Positions 7,361 to 15,225 of a stretch of DNA of 64,000 nt are shown piece after piece. The stretch spans positions 1,829,001 to 1,893,000 of the forward strand of contig CP067346.1 of assembly GCA_021561035.1 (NCBI GenBank). The letters run 5' to 3'. Source of the DNA: Clostridioides sp. ES-S-0054-01. GTDB lineage: Bacteria > Bacillota > Clostridia > Peptostreptococcales > Peptostreptococcaceae. The position numbers and the translations under genes were made by a program. A model generated the notes under the pieces. The model did not search any database, was not told where the DNA came from, and saw nothing but the letters and a program-made list of their open reading frames with translations. Each line of letters opens with the position of its first letter. Positions within the stretch are counted from its first letter, which is position 1.

Positions 7361-8992
7361 TTACTCCTCCATTACCTTAAGATTTGGATAAAATAGTATT
7401 CCGCCTTCAAGAACTTTTGTATTTGTATAGCCAAAGCGTCTTAAGCGATTTTGGGCCATATAGCTATTTTTACCTTTAGCACATATAAGAAGAATTTTTT
7501 CGTCCTTAGCAAGACCTTCAATTTCTCCATTAATTTCACCAACAGGAAGATAACGCAAACTAGGAATAGAAGGAGCTTTTGAAACATCAAGTTTAGTCCA
7601 ACTGTCAAAGTCTTCAATTTCGTCAAGTAAAACACTATCAAGTTCTCCGTTTAGTTTGTTTTGTAAAACATTTACTGATACTACAAATGGATGAATAGCA
7701 GTTGAAAAAGGTGGTGCATATGCAAGGTCCATACTTTCTAATGAATAAAGGTCAGCTCCTAAAGTTATTGCAGTAGCAGAGATATCTACTATTTTATCGA
7801 CTGCTCCAGGTCCCATAACTTGAACACCTAATAATTTTCTTGTATTTTTTTCAGCAACCATTCTTATAATAAAATTAGAAGCACCTGGATAATAGTGAGC
7901 CTTATCATCAGTAGCTATGGTTACAGAGCAAACATTATAACCTTCTTTTTCAGCTATTTCTTTACTTAGACCTGTTTTTCCTACATTGAGTTCAGGTAAT
8001 TTTACTACTGTTGTTCCAAGAACACCATTGTAAGTTTTAGATTTTCCAGATATATTTTGTGCACAAATTCTACCTTCATGATTTGCAGATGACCCCATAG
8101 GTGACCACGTAGGTTTATTTGTTAAAGAATTTTTTACAAAAGCACAATCTCCAACTACATATATATCTTTATCATTTGTAAGCATATATTCATCTGCAAT
8201 AAGTGTGTTATTAGGAGCAAATTCTAAACCTGTGTCTTTTAGAAAACCTGTGTTGGGACGAATTCCAACTGACATGACTACCAAATCTGTTTTAATAACT
8301 CTATTTTTAGTACGAAGTTTTTCAACCTTATTTTCACCTTCAATACCTACAACTTGGTCACCTGTAAAAATCATTATACCTTTATCAGCCATATGATTTT
8401 CAACATATTCAGCAAAATCAGTATCAAATCCAGGCATGACATGTTCAGCCATATCAATAACACTTACACGTATACCCATTGCAGAAAGGTTTTCAGCAAT
8501 TTCAAGACCAATGAAACCTCCGCCAATAACAACAGCTCTCTTAATACCATCTTCAATAGAATCTCTTAGTTTTATAGCATCATTTGGAGTACGCATAAAA
8601 AATATTCCAGGTAAATCAATTCCAGGTATTGGTGGTTTTATTGGGTCTGCTCCTGTAGCAATTACAAGTTTGTCATAGCTTAAATTTTCTTTTTCTCCTG
8701 TTGAAATCGTTTTCGAAGTTACTTGTTTTGCATTTCTATCAATAGATGTAACTTCAACTCCACAACGAATTTCTGCTCCTGTCAGTTTTGAAAAACTTTC
8801 AGGTGTATTTACGATTAAAGATGATTTGTCTTTAATAACCTTACCAACGTAATATGGAAGACCACAACCTGCGTAAGAAATATCATCACCTTTGTTTAGT
8901 ATTGTAACAGAGCAATTATCACCCATTTCACGTTTTATTTTTGCAGCAGTTTTTGTTCCAGCAGCAACTCCACCTATAATTAATACTTTCAC
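7361..8992 (-). CDS. FAD-dependent pyridine nucleotide-disulfide oxidoreductase with C-terminal rhodanese domain (CoA-disulfide reductase type)
   Basis: About 543 residues. VLIIGGVAAG is the FAD dinucleotide fold. Cys43 in AGCGLPYYVG is the single active-site cysteine typical of CoA-disulfide reductases. AVVIGGGFIGLEIAE is the NAD(P)H fold and VGDCAFV the FAD-binding end. A rhodanese domain follows, with CAKGKNS as the persulfide-forming loop near residue 510. Related fusions reduce CoA disulfide, CoA polysulfide or persulfide. I chose GTG at 8992, eleven bases after GGAG; the GTG at 9004 overlaps that site. Operon with the siroheme reductase and divergent from a LysR regulator, suggesting control by sulfur status. 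Confidence 0.85.
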   Translation of the reverse strand: MKVLIIGGVAAGTKTAAKIKREMGDNCSVTILNKGDDISYAGCGLPYYVGKVIKDKSSLIVNTPESFSKLTGAEIRCGVEVTSIDRNAKQVTSKTISTGEKENLSYDKLVIATGADPIKPPIPGIDLPGIFFMRTPNDAIKLRDSIEDGIKRAVVIGGGFIGLEIAENLSAMGIRVSVIDMAEHVMPGFDTDFAEYVENHMADKGIMIFTGDQVVGIEGENKVEKLRTKNRVIKTDLVVMSVGIRPNTGFLKDTGLEFAPNNTLIADEYMLTNDKDIYVVGDCAFVKNSLTNKPTWSPMGSSANHEGRICAQNISGKSKTYNGVLGTTVVKLPELNVGKTGLSKEIAEKEGYNVCSVTIATDDKAHYYPGASNFIIRMVAEKNTRKLLGVQVMGPGAVDKIVDISATAITLGADLYSLESMDLAYAPPFSTAIHPFVVSVNVLQNKLNGELDSVLLDEIEDFDSWTKLDVSKAPSIPSLRYLPVGEINGEIEGLAKDEKILLICAKGKNSYMAQNRLRRFGYTNTKVLEGGILFYPNLKVMEE

Positions 8993-9043
8993 AATATACC
9001 ACACTCCAATCTACTTTATAACTCTATGCTAAAATTATACTTC

Positions 9044-9072
9044 TTGACAATGTATTTGTAAAATACTAAAAT
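9044..9072 (+). promoter_or_regulatory. Promoter of the LysR gene and shared regulatory region
   Basis: TTGACA at 9044-9049, a 17-bp spacer and TAAAAT at 9067-9072 form a near-consensus sigma-A promoter for the plus-strand regulator. Just downstream, AAGCATT and AATGTTT form a loose dyad that could be a LysR binding site. The reductase operon starts divergently from the same 130-bp gap. Confidence 0.65.
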
Positions 9073-9121
9073 ATTAATAAAATCATAAGCATTTACTAAT
9101 GTTTGCTAAGGTTGTGATAAT

Positions 9122-10039
9122 ATGACAATTCGTAGTCTTGAGATATTTGTTAAGGTTGCTGAATGTGGTAAAATGAGTGAAGTAGCAAGAAATATGTATA
9201 TTACACAGTCATCAGTTAGTCAAGTTATTTCAGAAATAGAAAAAGAGTATGGAGTTAAGCTATTTGATAGAATTTCAAAAAAATTATACTTAACAGAAGC
9301 AGGAAAAAAACTTCTTGGATACGGAAGGCATCTTTTAGCTGTAAATGAAGAAATGAATGATTGCATGAAACACTGTGCAAAAAACATTCGTATAAGAGTT
9401 GGAGCAACAGTAACTGTTGGTACATGTGTAATAAGCCCAATAATATTAGAGTTATATAAGGTAAATCCCTTGATAGAACCAGAAGTATTTGTAGAGGATA
9501 CAAGGTTGATTGCAAAGAAACTACTCAATAGTGAATTAGATATTGCAATTGTAGAAGGGAAAATTAAGCATCCAGATATTATTACAAAAAGTATTATTAA
9601 TGACCATCTTGTACTTATATGTTCAAATAAGCATAAATTCTACAAAAGAGATTCTATAAAAGTTTCAGAACTTTCAAATCAACCATTAATTATGCGTGAA
9701 TTAGGAAGTGGTACAAGAGCACAATTAGAAAAGCAATTAAAAGAATTAAAAATCCCAATGAATATTAGATGGTCATGTTATAATTCTGAAGCTATATTGA
9801 GAGCAGTTGTAGATAATTTTGGTATTGCAGTTATATCTGAATTACTTATTGAGGATTATTTAAAAAAGCATCTTTTGTGGGCTTGTGATATTGAAGGTAT
9901 CAACTTACATAGAACATTTGATATTGCATATCATAAAAGCAAGTTTTTTACAGAAAATATTTCATCATTTTTTGATATTTCAGTAGAATTTGGAAAAAAA
10001 CAAATGAGAAAAAAGAGTATAAGGGTCAACAATTTATAA
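9122..10039 (+). CDS. LysR family transcriptional regulator
   Basis: 305 residues. The N-terminal winged helix (MTIRSLEIFVKVAE, then SQVISEIEKEYGVKLFDR) is the standard LysR DNA-binding domain, followed by a periplasmic-binding-like effector domain with LDIAIVEG and LGSGTR. It is transcribed away from the siroheme reductase/flavoprotein operon across 130 bp, the usual arrangement for a LysR protein controlling its neighbour. Similarity in kind to CysL-type regulators is suggestive, but the ligand cannot be read from sequence. Confidence 0.85.
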   Translation: MTIRSLEIFVKVAECGKMSEVARNMYITQSSVSQVISEIEKEYGVKLFDRISKKLYLTEAGKKLLGYGRHLLAVNEEMNDCMKHCAKNIRIRVGATVTVGTCVISPIILELYKVNPLIEPEVFVEDTRLIAKKLLNSELDIAIVEGKIKHPDIITKSIINDHLVLICSNKHKFYKRDSIKVSELSNQPLIMRELGSGTRAQLEKQLKELKIPMNIRWSCYNSEAILRAVVDNFGIAVISELLIEDYLKKHLLWACDIEGINLHRTFDIAYHKSKFFTENISSFFDISVEFGKKQMRKKSIRVNNL

Positions 10040-10053
10040 TATATCTAAGTAAA

Positions 10054-10107
10054 AATATTTAATAAAAATAAGAGCATATTAATATGCTCTTATTTTTATT
10101 AAATATT
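10054..10107. terminator. 54-bp perfect palindrome, bidirectional terminator
   Basis: Symmetrical about 10080/10081 with the inner core AGAGCATATTAATATGCTCT. A-run on the left and T-run on the right allow it to end both the LysR transcript and the TerD operon. Confidence 0.85.
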
Positions 10108-10158
10108 ATATTACTAGAGAATTAAAAAAATCTCCTTATTATTTTAAACTACTTAGCA

Positions 10159-10740
10159 TTAACCTATATTAACACCAAAATTTCCACATAATCCTGCAAG
10201 ACCATCTTCAAAACCAGAGCCTAAGGCATTGAATTTCCATTCTCCATTATGTCTATATAATTCTGCAACTACTATTGCTGTTTCTATACTAAAATCTTCC
10301 CCTAACTCATATTTAATAAGTTCTTCATTAGTTTCTTCATTATAGATTCTTATATATGAATTTTCAACTTGTCCAAAATTTTGTCTTCTTGTAATGGCTT
10401 CATTTATAGTAACACTAAATGATATTTTAACAATGTTTTGTGGTATCTTAGATAAGTCCACATTTATTTGTTCATCATCACCATCACCAACACCTGTTCT
10501 ATTATCACCCATATATTCAACTGCCCCAGAAGCGTGTTTTAAATTATTATAGAATATAAAATCTCCATCATTTGTTACTTTACCATCAGCTCCAGTTAAA
10601 AATGCAGAAGCGTCTAAATCAAAATCAAAACCACCATCATATTTATTAATATCCCATCCCAGTCCTACTATTACTTTTTTTAGACCAGGGTTAGTTTTTG
10701 TTAAACTTACTTTTTGTCCTTTTGCTAAAGTTATACCCAT
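10159..10740 (-). CDS. TerD family calcium-binding stress protein
   Basis: 193 residues, the full length of the TerD/TerZ fold. [20 protein letters not shown] and [15 protein letters not shown] supply the acidic calcium-binding loops. Family members are cytosolic and associated with tellurite, oxidative and phage stress. It lies 40 bases after the related gene at 10781-11347 on the same strand, with a GAGGAG site, so the two form an operon and an old duplication. None of the other ter genes (terA, terB, terC) is present nearby. Confidence 0.9.
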   Translation of the reverse strand: MGITLAKGQKVSLTKTNPGLKKVIVGLGWDINKYDGGFDFDLDASAFLTGADGKVTNDGDFIFYNNLKHASGAVEYMGDNRTGVGDGDDEQINVDLSKIPQNIVKISFSVTINEAITRRQNFGQVENSYIRIYNEETNEELIKYELGEDFSIETAIVVAELYRHNGEWKFNALGSGFEDGLAGLCGNFGVNIG

Positions 10741-10780
10741 TTAAACCAACTCCTCGTTATAATTTTTTTTATTGTAATTA

Positions 10781-11347
10781 TTATTTATATGTATTAGATA
10801 ATTCACGAAGTTCTTCATTTTGACCAAGCCCTAAAGCATTAAATTTCCATTCTTCATTTCTGCGATAAATTTCCCCTGCCAAAACTGTTACTTTACCAGA
10901 GAAGTCCTCTTGAAGATTATATTTAAATAATTCTTGTTTGGAATTTGAATCAATTAGTCTTATAAAAGAATTATTCATTTGACTAAAATCTTGGTCTCTT
11001 TTTTTAGCTTTGTATATAGAAACTCCAAAAATTATTTTATGTACATATTCAGGTATATCATCTAAATTAACAATTATTTGTTCATCATCACCTTCGCCTC
11101 TTCCAGTTAAGTTGTCTCCAGTATGTATAATAGCTTTAGAAGGGTGTTTAAGATTTCCAAAATAAACTAAGTCACCTCTAGAGCTCATTTTATCTTGGTT
11201 AGTCAATGCTATTGCAAATGCATCTAGGTCATAGTTTTTTTTACCCAGTTTATTCATATCCCATCCTAATCCTACAACTAAATTTTTTACAGGATTATTG
11301 TCTTTTACTAAGCTAACTCTTTGTCCTTTTTGTAAACTAACACTCAT
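10781..11347 (-). CDS. TerD family protein, divergent paralogue
   Basis: 188 residues with the TerD fold: GLGWDMNKLGKKNYDLDA and GDNLTGRGEGDDEQI. The first calcium loop is changed (KKNYDLDAFAIAL instead of the DFDLDASAF of its neighbour), so metal affinity may differ. First gene of the TerD pair, with AAAGGAG before the ATG. About 400 bp of AT-rich sequence precede it; I did not find a convincing promoter there. Confidence 0.88.
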   Translation of the reverse strand: MSVSLQKGQRVSLVKDNNPVKNLVVGLGWDMNKLGKKNYDLDAFAIALTNQDKMSSRGDLVYFGNLKHPSKAIIHTGDNLTGRGEGDDEQIIVNLDDIPEYVHKIIFGVSIYKAKKRDQDFSQMNNSFIRLIDSNSKQELFKYNLQEDFSGKVTVLAGEIYRRNEEWKFNALGLGQNEELRELSNTYK

Positions 11348-11685
11348 TTTAAGTTCTCCTTTTTATATTTTTAGTTTGATTGTCAGTGCCAAGCATAAGA
11401 ATCATGTTAGATATATTATATACGTATTTAGACTAATTTGGCTATATTTATAAATTATTTATTATATAATTACATGAATATTTTACAATTTAAACATGTC
11501 ACTATTATATGGTTTAAATTATTTTGTAGTGTTATAATATTTAAATTTGTATTTGATTGTTACAAAATGGAGTAGGTATTTCAATCAGAGAGAATAATTT
11601 TTAAAGTTACTATTTAAATGAGAGTAAAGCTAGAAAGACTTATATAAAATAATAATTAATACATTTAATTGTTTATTTCAAAAAA
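11348..11685. other. AT-rich intergenic region upstream of the TerD pair
   Basis: No gene is supported. The region should hold the promoter of the TerD operon on the minus strand; several TATAAT-like hexamers are present but none has a good partner at 17 bp. Confidence 0.4.
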
Positions 11686-11742
11686 AGCAAGTATGATATA
11701 ATATATAAAAAGTTACATTTATATATGTTAATTATACTTGCT
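11686..11742 (-). terminator. Terminator of the YitT gene
   Basis: AGCAAGTAT at 11686-11694 pairs with ATACTTGCT at 11734-11742; on the minus strand the stem is followed by a seven-base T-run. It sits just beyond the YitT stop. Confidence 0.75.
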
Positions 11743-11755
11743 GTTTGTTTTGTAA

Positions 11756-12616
11756 TTATTCTATTTTTTTAAATCCATTACCTAAAGCTTCATGTATATC
11801 TGTAATTATAATGAATGCATTGGGGTCGACATTTTTTACTAATTTTTTTAATTCGACAACTTCTTTCTTTTCAACTACTACTAAAAGCACATTCTTATTT
11901 TCTCCAGTATATGCACCTTCGCCTTTTAGGATAGTTGCACCTCTATCTAAGTCTTCCATTATTTTTTTACTTATATCTTTTGAAAGGTCAGATATAATAG
12001 TGAATGATTTTGAATAATTAAATCCTTCAATAAGCAAGTCACTAACTTTTACTAAAATGTATAAGGCGACAGTTGAATAAAGTGCAATTTCAACCTGTCT
12101 ATTTACTATACCTGATAGAACTACTACAACGCAGTCAACAATACCCATTAAAACAGGTATACTAAACGTAGGAAAATATTTATTTAGTAGGAGTGCCATC
12201 AAATCAGTTCCACCTGTAGAGCCATTTATTCTAAAAATAAGACCTTGACCAACTCCCATTAAAATAGAACCAGATATAATTGCAAGATACATATCATTTG
12301 TTATATCTAATGTAGACATATTTGCAGTAAGTTTAAGTGCTATAGTAAGAAAAATTATTCCTAAAACTGTTTTAAAACAATCTTTCTTTGAAAGTATTTT
12401 GTAAGCAAATATGAATAATGGAACATTTAAAAGTAAATTGACAATCCAAAGTTCTACACCAAATAATGAATTTAAAACAACTCCAAGCCCAGTTATACCA
12501 CCAGCAGCAATTGCATGTGGATTAAAAAATAAGTTAAGGGAAATTGCCATTAATATACAGCCTACAATTAATATTAAAATTTCTGAAAAAGTTATTCTAT
12601 CTTTTTTCAATAACAT
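11756..12616 (-). CDS. YitT family membrane protein (DUF161 plus DUF2179)
   Basis: 286 residues. Five or six membrane helices span residues 12-175, with the family motif NPHAIAAGGITGLG and GSTGGTDLMALL. A C-terminal cytosolic DUF2179 domain holds GATILKGEGAYTGENKNVLL, a ligand-like loop shared with the family. Function is unknown. AAGGAG lies only two bases before the ATG at 12616 and eight bases before an in-frame TTG at 12610, so the true start may be the TTG. Monocistronic with its own terminator. Confidence 0.85.
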   Translation of the reverse strand: MLLKKDRITFSEILILIVGCILMAISLNLFFNPHAIAAGGITGLGVVLNSLFGVELWIVNLLLNVPLFIFAYKILSKKDCFKTVLGIIFLTIALKLTANMSTLDITNDMYLAIISGSILMGVGQGLIFRINGSTGGTDLMALLLNKYFPTFSIPVLMGIVDCVVVVLSGIVNRQVEIALYSTVALYILVKVSDLLIEGFNYSKSFTIISDLSKDISKKIMEDLDRGATILKGEGAYTGENKNVLLVVVEKKEVVELKKLVKNVDPNAFIIITDIHEALGNGFKKIE

Positions 12617-12764
12617 CACTCCTTATATATAGATTATAATATATATTATATAGTTTTTCCAATTTTTAATAAAAGAAATAAAAATATATTATAAAAATAA
12701 TTTGATTAGAATTTTCAGAAAATAAATGCTATAATTAAAAGTAAATTTAAGGGGAGGTCATAAA

Positions 12765-13655
12765 ATGGCTAAATTAACTCTAGAACATATAAAAGGAAAT
12801 ACATATTATATTGCACTTCCTACAATAATAGGTGTATATATAGATGGTAATGATGTAATTTTAATTGACAGTGGAAACAATAAGGATACAGCTAGACAAG
12901 TTTTAAGATTGTTAGAGGAGAATAATTTAAATCTTAAATTAATAATAAACACTCATTCAAATGCAGACCATATAGGAGGAAATGCATATCTGAAAAATCA
13001 AACAAAATGTAAGATTGCCACGACTAAAATAGAAGGATATTTTACAGAAAATCCAATATTAGAATCAGTATTTCTATATGGAGGTTATCCAAGTAAAGCA
13101 CTGAAGAATAAGTTTCTATTGGCAAAGGAAAGTGAAGTTGATTATATTATACCTTCAAATGGAAAAGTTGTAGACACAGAACTTGAAGCGATTTCTCTTC
13201 CAGGTCATTATTTTGAAATGATTGGTATTAGAACTCCAGATAATGTTTTGTTTGTTGCAGATAGTCTTACACCAGAGAATATAATTACTAAATATCATTT
13301 CTTCTTCCTATTAGATATAGATTCACAATTTAAGACACTAGAAAAATTGAGAATGTTAGAGGCAGATTTCTTTGTCCCAAGTCACTCTGTCAAAACTACA
13401 GATATAAAAAATTTAATTGATATTAACAAGAAGAAGATGGAAGAGATAATAGATAATATTAAAAAGGTTTGTTGTGAGCCAATTATGATTGATGAAGTTA
13501 TTGAAAAAATGTGTGATTTGTACAATGTAAAGCTGGATGCTAATCAATACGTATTAGTTGGAAGTACAATACGTTCTTATATAACATATTTATATGAGAA
13601 TGATATAGTTGAATATATATTTGATGGCGGTAAGATGATGATAAAAGCTGTGTAA
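12765..13655 (+). CDS. Metallo-beta-lactamase fold hydrolase
   Basis: 296 residues. The metal motif is NTHSNADHIGGN (HxNxDH rather than the usual HxHxDH, so one first-site His is replaced by Asn), followed by LPGHYFEMIG and FVADSL, which supply later ligands. A C-terminal helical extension of about 90 residues looks like a winged-helix-type domain. A glyoxalase II-like or thioester-hydrolase role is possible, but the altered motif makes this uncertain. AAGGGGAGGTC precedes the ATG. Single gene. Confidence 0.8.
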   Translation: MAKLTLEHIKGNTYYIALPTIIGVYIDGNDVILIDSGNNKDTARQVLRLLEENNLNLKLIINTHSNADHIGGNAYLKNQTKCKIATTKIEGYFTENPILESVFLYGGYPSKALKNKFLLAKESEVDYIIPSNGKVVDTELEAISLPGHYFEMIGIRTPDNVLFVADSLTPENIITKYHFFFLLDIDSQFKTLEKLRMLEADFFVPSHSVKTTDIKNLIDINKKKMEEIIDNIKKVCCEPIMIDEVIEKMCDLYNVKLDANQYVLVGSTIRSYITYLYENDIVEYIFDGGKMMIKAV

Positions 13656-13705
13656 ACAGTCATAATTTTAAAATTATACAATTGAATTATTTGAGTATGA
13701 CTGTT
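13655..13705 (+). terminator. Possible terminator after the metallo-hydrolase gene
   Basis: AACAGTCATA at 13655-13664 pairs perfectly with TATGACTGTT at 13696-13705 across a 31-base AT loop. There is no T-run, and the right arm lies at the beginning of the CWB2 remnant. Confidence 0.4.
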
Positions 13706-13998
13706 GTAATAGGAATTAATAGGTATGAAACAGCAGGACCTATAGGAGATAGACAGACTTATGATACGGTAATATTGTCTAATGTATATAAAAGTCTATC
13801 TGATAAACTTTCATCAAGTGGATTAGCTGGAGCTATTAACGTACCAATACTTTTGACTAAAGAAATGAAATACCAAAAGTTACTTCAAATAGACTAGATA
13901 ATAAGAATTTTAATGTTGTAAAAAAATTATATATAATTGGTGGTTATAATACTATTGAAAATTCAGTAGAAAAAGATGTAAAAGCATTGACTGGATAA
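13682..13998 (+). pseudogene. Broken cell-wall-binding repeat 2 (CWB2) fragment
   Basis: One frame reads NRYETAGPIGDRQTYDTVIL, then SDKLSSSGLAGAINVPILLT and stops at 13895. A second frame continues with KKLYIIGGYNTIENSVEKDV to a stop at 13996-13998. Together they match one CWB2 module (RYETA ... DTVVL ... A.PLAGALNAPILLT ... VYIIGG), which anchors surface proteins to the clostridial wall. There is no signal peptide, only about one of the usual three modules, and a frameshift, so it is a decayed remnant of a Cwp-type gene. Confidence 0.75.
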
Positions 13999-14068
13999 AT
14001 AACTATATTTTATTTTAAATATATAATATAATAAAATAGAATATATCAAATGTAGAAGGTGATAGCCT

Positions 14069-15055
14069 ATGAAAAAAATAACAATAAATGATATTGCTAA
14101 CTTGGCAGGAGTATCTAAAAGTACTGTATCAAGATATCTAAACAATAAAGATATCAGTGATTCTACTAAAAAGAAAATAAAGAAAATAATAGATGAACAT
14201 GGATATGAGCCGAATGCATTTGCTCAAAGCCTGAGAGCTAAAAAAACATACTTTATTGGTATTATAGCACCTTGTTTAGATTCTTTTGTAAAATCTAAAA
14301 TTATGATGGCAATAGACGAAGAACTTAAAGAGTTAAAATATACATCATTAATTATTAATACTAGTAGAAAAATAAGGTCGGAAATAGATAGTATATCAAA
14401 ATTAGCTAGACTAAAAGTTGATGGAATAATACTAGTTGGTACTGAAATAACTAAAGAACATAAAAATGAAATTGAAAAGTTAGATATACCAATAGTTGTA
14501 GTTGGACAAAAGGTTGATGGTATCAATAGCATAGTGAATGATGATTATGAGGCAGGGTATACAATGGGTCAATATATTGCTAATAAAAATTACAAAAAAA
14601 TTGTATATTTAGGTGTTGATGAAAATGATATATCAGTTGGTTTAAATAGAAAAAATGGAGTACTTAATGGTTTAAAAGATAAAGGATATGATGCAAAAGT
14701 ATTTTATACTGATTTTGACCAAGAAACATCTATACAAAAAAGTAGAGAAATGTTAGAAAATGAAAATCCAGATATGATAATATGTGCAACTGATAATATA
14801 GCAATAGCAACAATGAAAGAAATCAATAAGATAGGTAAAAATATACCACAAGATATATCTGTAGCTGGATTTGGAGGATATGACGTATTGTCTATTATAA
14901 GCCCTAAACTTACAACAATAAAGTTTGAAAATGAAAATGCAGGTAAGGTAGCAGCAAATACAATAGTAAACTTAATAGAAGAAAGAAAAGAACCATTATT
15001 AAAGGAGATTAAATTTGAATTAATAGAAGGCGAAAGTACAATAAATAAAACTTAG
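14069..15055 (+). CDS. LacI family regulator of the sucrose operon
   Basis: 328 residues. The LacI helix-turn-helix and hinge are clear (ITINDIANLAGVSKSTVSRY at residues 4-23, then GYEPNAFAQSLR). A ribose-binding-protein-like core follows. It sits immediately upstream of the sucrose PTS operon, separated by its own terminator and a 36-bp palindrome that is an evident LacI-type operator. By analogy with ScrR-type regulators it should repress the operon until sucrose-6-phosphate or fructose binds; the effector is inferred. GAAGGTG precedes the ATG. Confidence 0.85.
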   Translation: MKKITINDIANLAGVSKSTVSRYLNNKDISDSTKKKIKKIIDEHGYEPNAFAQSLRAKKTYFIGIIAPCLDSFVKSKIMMAIDEELKELKYTSLIINTSRKIRSEIDSISKLARLKVDGIILVGTEITKEHKNEIEKLDIPIVVVGQKVDGINSIVNDDYEAGYTMGQYIANKNYKKIVYLGVDENDISVGLNRKNGVLNGLKDKGYDAKVFYTDFDQETSIQKSREMLENENPDMIICATDNIAIATMKEINKIGKNIPQDISVAGFGGYDVLSIISPKLTTIKFENENAGKVAANTIVNLIEERKEPLLKEIKFELIEGESTINKT

Positions 15056-15092
15056 AATGCACATTACGTATATTAGTAATGTGTATTTTTTT
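15056..15092 (+). terminator. Terminator of the LacI regulator gene
   Basis: A 12-bp stem (AATGCACATTAC with GTAATGTGTATT, one G-T pair) is followed by a seven-base T-run. Confidence 0.85.
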
Positions 15093-15172
15093 ATTAAAAA
15101 AGAACTATAATTCTAAAAATAGGAAAACTTTTTCAAAAGAAGTATTGCATTCGAAATAAATTTATGATAATC

Positions 15173-15208
15173 TTTTATTAAACCGGTTTCGAAACCGGTT
15201 TAATAAAA
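15173..15208. promoter_or_regulatory. 36-bp perfect palindromic operator for the LacI regulator
   Basis: Perfect symmetry about 15190/15191; the left half reads TTTTATTAAACCGGTTTC. It contains two copies of AAACCGGTTT back to back. CG-centred palindromes of this kind are typical LacI/GalR sites. It lies 18 bases before the start codon of scrA, downstream of any plausible promoter, so bound repressor would block elongation or initiation. Confidence 0.8.
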
Positions 15209-15225
15209 TCGAAAGGGAGAGCAAA

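Noticed and set aside
8354-8678. Plus-strand frames opposite the flavoprotein gene
   Set aside because: They are antisense to strongly conserved coding sequence, with no binding sites.
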